A DNA stretch of 64,000 bases from Bacillus sp. FSL H8-0547 (GTDB taxonomy: Bacteria > Bacillota > Bacilli > Bacillales > Bacillaceae): assembly GCA_038002745.1 (NCBI GenBank), contig JBBODD010000001.1:1240001-1304000 (forward strand), read 5' to 3'. A program made the position numbers and the translations under genes. The notes beneath the pieces are model-generated. The model worked only from the letters and a program-made list of their open reading frames with translations. It did not search any database and had not been told where the DNA came from. This document shows positions 60,693 through 64,000 of this stretch, piece by piece. Each line of letters opens with the position of its first letter. Position 1 is the first letter of the stretch.

Positions 60693-62591
60693 TCACTGCT
60701 TCGCTTTTTCAATTTCTTCTACCATAAGGGAAAGCTCTTCCCACCGTTCCATTGTGGCTTCGAGCTCAGCTTCGACGGCCTGCTGCTGTTCCATCAGCTG
60801 CTGGATCTTGCCGTAGTCGCTGCCGCTGGATGCAATCTGGGCTTCAAGTGCTTCATTCTTTTCCTCAAGCTCTGCAATTTTGTCCTCAATGACATCCCAC
60901 TCCTGCTGTTCTTTGTAGGAGAGTTTTTTGCGCTGCTTCGGGGCCTGAGGGGTTTCCTGAGATTTGGCAGCTTCCTTCTTTTCAGGTTCTTTTACCTGTT
61001 TCCGGGAATCCATGAAGTCTGTATAGCTTCCCTGGAATCTGCTGACCGTTCCGTTTCCTTCAAACACAAGAAGACGGTCAACTACGCGATCGAGGAAGTA
61101 GCGGTCATGGGATACGGTAATGACAACACCGGGAAACTGATCGAGATAGTCTTCCAGGACGCTCAGGGTTTGGGTATCCAGGTCATTTGTCGGCTCATCC
61201 AGAAACAGCACGTTCGGCTCCTGCATCAGGACCTTCAGCAGGTACAGTCTGCGGCGTTCTCCCCCTGAGAGCTTGCGGATGTAGGTCCACTGCATAGAGC
61301 GGGGGAACATGAACCGCTCAAGCATTTGCTCGGCTGTTATTGTCTGATGATCCACCGTGTGAACAACTTCTGCGACTTCCTTAATATATTCGACTACCCG
61401 AAGATCTTCATCCATCGCTTCATGATCCTGGGTGTAGTAGCCGATTTTCACCGTTTCACCAATTTCAACTGTTCCGCTGTCAGGCTGGATGCGCCCTGCG
61501 ATGATGTTCAGCAGTGTTGATTTTCCGCTTCCATTTGGCCCGATAATGCCAAGCCTTTCTCCGGGAACAACAAGGTAGCTGACATCCTTCATAAGAGTCC
61601 TGTCCTGGAATGATTTAGACACACCTTCAAGCTCGATGACTTTTTTGCCAAGACGAGTGGAACCGATGGCAAAATCAACACTTTGCTTAGCGGCAGGCCC
61701 TTCCTGGTTTTGAAGTTCCTCTGCACGACCGATGCGGGCTTTTTGCTTTGTTGTTCTTGCTTTGGCTCCTCTTCTCAGCCAGGCGAGCTCCCTGCGAAGC
61801 AAGTTCTGGCGCTTGGATTCAGACTGTTCGGCGTTAAACTCCCGCTCTGCCTTTTTCTCAAGAAACACCTCGTAATTTCCTTCATATACATAAAGCTTTC
61901 CGTACTCCAGTTCAAAAATCTGGTTCGTCACGCGATTTAAAAAATATCGGTCATGCGTAACAAGCAAAATCGATCCTTTATACTGGGCCAAAAAAGCTTC
62001 CAGCCATTCAATTGTTTCGTTGTCCAGATGGTTGGTAGGCTCATCAAGAATGAGCAGGTCTGCTGGCTGGATGAGAGCCTTTGCAATCGCCACACGCTTC
62101 TTCTGACCTCCTGACAGCTGACGCACCGGCTTTGCGAAATCAGAAATGCCAAGCCGCGTAAGAACTGTTTTGGCAACTGTATTTGCTTCCCACGCATCAT
62201 GTTCATCCATTTTTTGCTGAAGGGCAAGCAGCCTGGACTGCTTTTTCTCATCCTCAGGGTTTTGTTCAAGCTCTGACAGGGCAAGCTCATATTCGCGCAT
62301 CACTCTCATGATTTGAGAGTCGCCGTAATAGATTTGCTCCAGGACAGACAGTTCTTCCTCAAGTTCAGGCTGCTGCGGAAGATACTCAATATGAAACGAG
62401 TTGGAGTGAATCAGTTTCCCTTCCTCGGCCGTCTCAGCGCCAGCAAGAAATTTCAGCAGTGTCGATTTCCCCGTACCATTCGTTCCGATCAGGCCAATCC
62501 GCTGTTTTTCAGCAATTGAAAAAGAAATGTGATCAAACAATGTTTTTTCACCGTATGTTTTATATAAATTCTCTACAGAAAGAATGCTCAT
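60693..62591 (-). CDS. yfmR: ABC-F family ATPase, YfmR-like
   Basis: A 632-residue cytoplasmic protein with two ABC domains and no membrane part. Walker A motifs GTNGTGKST and GPNGSGKST, signatures LSGGQKKR and LSGGERRR and Walker B LLILDEPTNHLD and VLFLDEPTNDLD are intact; the P-site linker lies between (about 240-300). The C-terminus (about 545-632) is a coiled coil (KLSYKEQQEWDVIEDKIAELEEKNEALE). This layout is that of YfmR/Uup proteins, which act on the ribosome to relieve stalling. It is not one of the known resistance subfamilies by eye. Confidence 0.92.
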   Translation of the reverse strand: MSILSVENLYKTYGEKTLFDHISFSIAEKQRIGLIGTNGTGKSTLLKFLAGAETAEEGKLIHSNSFHIEYLPQQPELEEELSVLEQIYYGDSQIMRVMREYELALSELEQNPEDEKKQSRLLALQQKMDEHDAWEANTVAKTVLTRLGISDFAKPVRQLSGGQKKRVAIAKALIQPADLLILDEPTNHLDNETIEWLEAFLAQYKGSILLVTHDRYFLNRVTNQIFELEYGKLYVYEGNYEVFLEKKAEREFNAEQSESKRQNLLRRELAWLRRGAKARTTKQKARIGRAEELQNQEGPAAKQSVDFAIGSTRLGKKVIELEGVSKSFQDRTLMKDVSYLVVPGERLGIIGPNGSGKSTLLNIIAGRIQPDSGTVEIGETVKIGYYTQDHEAMDEDLRVVEYIKEVAEVVHTVDHQTITAEQMLERFMFPRSMQWTYIRKLSGGERRRLYLLKVLMQEPNVLFLDEPTNDLDTQTLSVLEDYLDQFPGVVITVSHDRYFLDRVVDRLLVFEGNGTVSRFQGSYTDFMDSRKQVKEPEKKEAAKSQETPQAPKQRKKLSYKEQQEWDVIEDKIAELEEKNEALEAQIASSGSDYGKIQQLMEQQQAVEAELEATMERWEELSLMVEEIEKAKQ

Positions 62592-62708
62592 GCCAAACTC
62601 CGCCCTTATTCAAGATTTCATTCCTTTCATTGTACAGCAGGCCGGGGGAGAAAAAAAGCAGATTTGCTTCACGCAAAAAGAAGAGCGCCCGCGGCACCCT
62701 CCTTTCCT

Positions 62709-64000
62709 TCACTTAATAACAACCGGCAGCCAAAAATAGACGCCTAAAACAATGATGACAATACATACAATATTCATCCAGAAGCCTGCCCGGACCATAT
62801 CCGATATCTTCAGCACATCAGCACCGAACACGGCGGCATTCGGAGGAGTAGAGATCGGGAGCATGAACGCACAGGATGAAGCAAGCGCGGCAACAGCCAT
62901 CAGACCGTATGGCTCAACCCCGATCGCAAGTCCAAGTCCTACAGTGATTGGAATAATCATATTGGACACAGCCGTATTGGACATGATTTCCGTCATGAAC
63001 AAAATGGCGGCTGTCAAAATAATAATGATCAGCAAATAAGGAAACGCTTCCAAAAGATTCAGCTTGCTGCCGATCCATTCTGTCAGTTTCGATGCAGAAA
63101 ATCCTTCTGCAAGGGAAAGCCCTCCGCCAAAAAGCAGCAGGAGTCCCCACGGCAGCTGCTTCATATCATTCCATTCAAGCAGTCTTTCGCCTTTTTTGCT
63201 TGGAATCAAGAAAAGCAAAAGCGCGCCGAATATCGCTATAGCGGTATCCGATACAGTAAACGGCAGAATGAATTTAAACATCCAAAGAAAAGCCGTTGCT
63301 AAAAAGATCACTCCAACCCATCTTTCTTCTGTACTCATTGAGCCCAGTGCTTTTAAATCTTTTTTAATAAAATCCGTTTCCTTGCCGGTTTCAAAATCCA
63401 CTTTGAATTGAAGCTTTGTCAAATAGAAATAAAGGATGACCAGCAGGATTACTGTAATCGGAAACCCGAATAAGAACCATTCAAAAAACATAATTTCACG
63501 ATCGAGCATTTCGCGCGACATCGCTGCGAATACTGCATTGGGTACCGAACCTACAAGGGTTGCCAGGCCTCCTATCGACGCAGCGTACGCTACTGAAAGG
63601 AGTATCGATTTACTGAATTTGTGAAGGGACTCTCCTTTTAAAATTTCCTTCGCCTTCACTTCTTTAATAAGAGCAAGAGCAACAGGGAGCATCATCAGGG
63701 CTGTCGCTGCATTTGAAATCCACATGGATAGAAACGCTGTAGCGAGGATCATTCCAAGAACAATCCGGTGGCTTTGAGTACCAATGAGCTTTAGGATATA
63801 CAGGGCAATTCTCTTGTGAAGATTCCATTTTTCAATGGCAATGGCAATGATAAATCCGCCCATGTACATAAATACAGTTGGATTCCCATATGCCTTTGCG
63901 GCGGAATCAATATCAAGGCCCCCTGTAATAGGCAGCAGAATGAGCGGCATTAGGGAAGCTGCCGGTATCGGAATCGCCTCTGTAATCCACCAGATTGCAA
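62709..64000 (-). CDS. SLC13 (DASS) family anion permease, N-terminus outside window
   Basis: The frame stays open to the window edge: codons upstream of the first internal ATG (63950) read IWWITEAIPIPAASL, the standard SLC13 start region, so the gene is cut by the boundary. The 430 residues present hold about ten membrane segments, FLSMWISNAATALMMLPVALALI (first SNT-type motif) and EIMSNTAVSNMIIPI and PISTPPNAAVFG (second). Such carriers take up dicarboxylates, citrate or sulfate with sodium. The dicarboxylate branch is likely but not proven. B. subtilis YflS is a related family member. Confidence 0.9.
   Translation of the reverse strand, partial: AIWWITEAIPIPAASLMPLILLPITGGLDIDSAAKAYGNPTVFMYMGGFIIAIAIEKWNLHKRIALYILKLIGTQSHRIVLGMILATAFLSMWISNAATALMMLPVALALIKEVKAKEILKGESLHKFSKSILLSVAYAASIGGLATLVGSVPNAVFAAMSREMLDREIMFFEWFLFGFPITVILLVILYFYLTKLQFKVDFETGKETDFIKKDLKALGSMSTEERWVGVIFLATAFLWMFKFILPFTVSDTAIAIFGALLLFLIPSKKGERLLEWNDMKQLPWGLLLLFGGGLSLAEGFSASKLTEWIGSKLNLLEAFPYLLIIIILTAAILFMTEIMSNTAVSNMIIPITVGLGLAIGVEPYGLMAVAALASSCAFMLPISTPPNAAVFGADVLKISDMVRAGFWMNIVCIVIIVLGVYFWLPVVIK

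Noticed and set aside
60693-62591. Antibiotic-resistance ABC-F protein
   Set aside because: The C-terminal coiled coil and overall pattern suit the housekeeping YfmR/Uup group; no resistance-type linker features were apparent.

Overview
The window reads as chromosomal DNA of a Bacillaceae bacterium (Bacillus/Metabacillus-like). Ribosome binding sites are strong GGAGG types, GTG and TTG starts occur, promoters of sigma-A and sigma-B type can be read, and the gene content follows the Bacillus subtilis yfk-yfl-yfm region: treP-treA-treR, yfkN, yfkM, acylphosphatase, MOSC protein, nos, yfmJ, yfmT and yfmR equivalents. No tRNA, rRNA, phage or insertion sequence was recognised. Names rest on protein recognition by eye; no database search was run.

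Layout. 0-10 kb: tail of an unknown membrane protein, yfkM, the large surface nucleotidase yfkN with a sortase signal, an orphan lysine-N-hydroxylase-like enzyme, a long repeat array (A), an alpha/beta hydrolase and a CrtI-like oxidoreductase. 10-14 kb: trehalose operon with a readable promoter, two TreR operators and two cre sites. 14-21 kb: DUF429, an unusual photolyase-like protein, DUF1992, a sodium:solute symporter, a VOC protein and an MFS carrier. 21.6-23.7 kb: an AT-rich island with an ECF sigma factor and its anti-sigma partner. 24-31 kb: MOSC protein, yfmT-like dehydrogenase, repeat array B, then an R2lox-aldehyde dehydrogenase-alcohol dehydrogenase operon with a divergent LuxR-type regulator. 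31-36 kb: small membrane proteins, acetyltransferase, acylphosphatase, AraC regulator with an overlapping 45-residue gene, lipoprotein, hydrolase, array D and nitric oxide synthase. 36.8-44.6 kb: a PTS permease paired with a probable maltose-6'-phosphate phosphatase, BrkB and DedA membrane proteins, an amino acid permease, a formyl-THF cyclo-ligase-like protein, an acetyltransferase and yfmJ. 44.8-51.7 kb: a 21-bp repeat array (E) and a complete 2-aminoethylphosphonate uptake and degradation operon. 51.8-57 kb: HemAT oxygen sensor and the lia envelope-stress genes (liaI-liaH and liaF-liaS-liaR, no liaG). 57-64 kb: yhjC/yhjB-like symporter pair, a short-chain dehydrogenase, a 41-residue protein, array C, yfmR and a truncated SLC13 carrier.

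The most unusual signal is a family of four intergenic tandem arrays (A, B, C, D) at 6.6, 26.0, 60.1 and 34.9 kb. All share a period of 52 bp, about five turns of B-DNA, and the same polarity on the + strand. Every unit carries an inverted repeat around a TTCTTATCC-like segment. In A-C the arms are TTGATGG/CCATCAA; in D they are different but still complementary, which points to selection for pairing or for a bound palindrome. I do not recognise this as a described element. The second candidate is the R2lox operon, whose two dehydrogenases suggest a route for an enzyme family of unknown physiological substrate.
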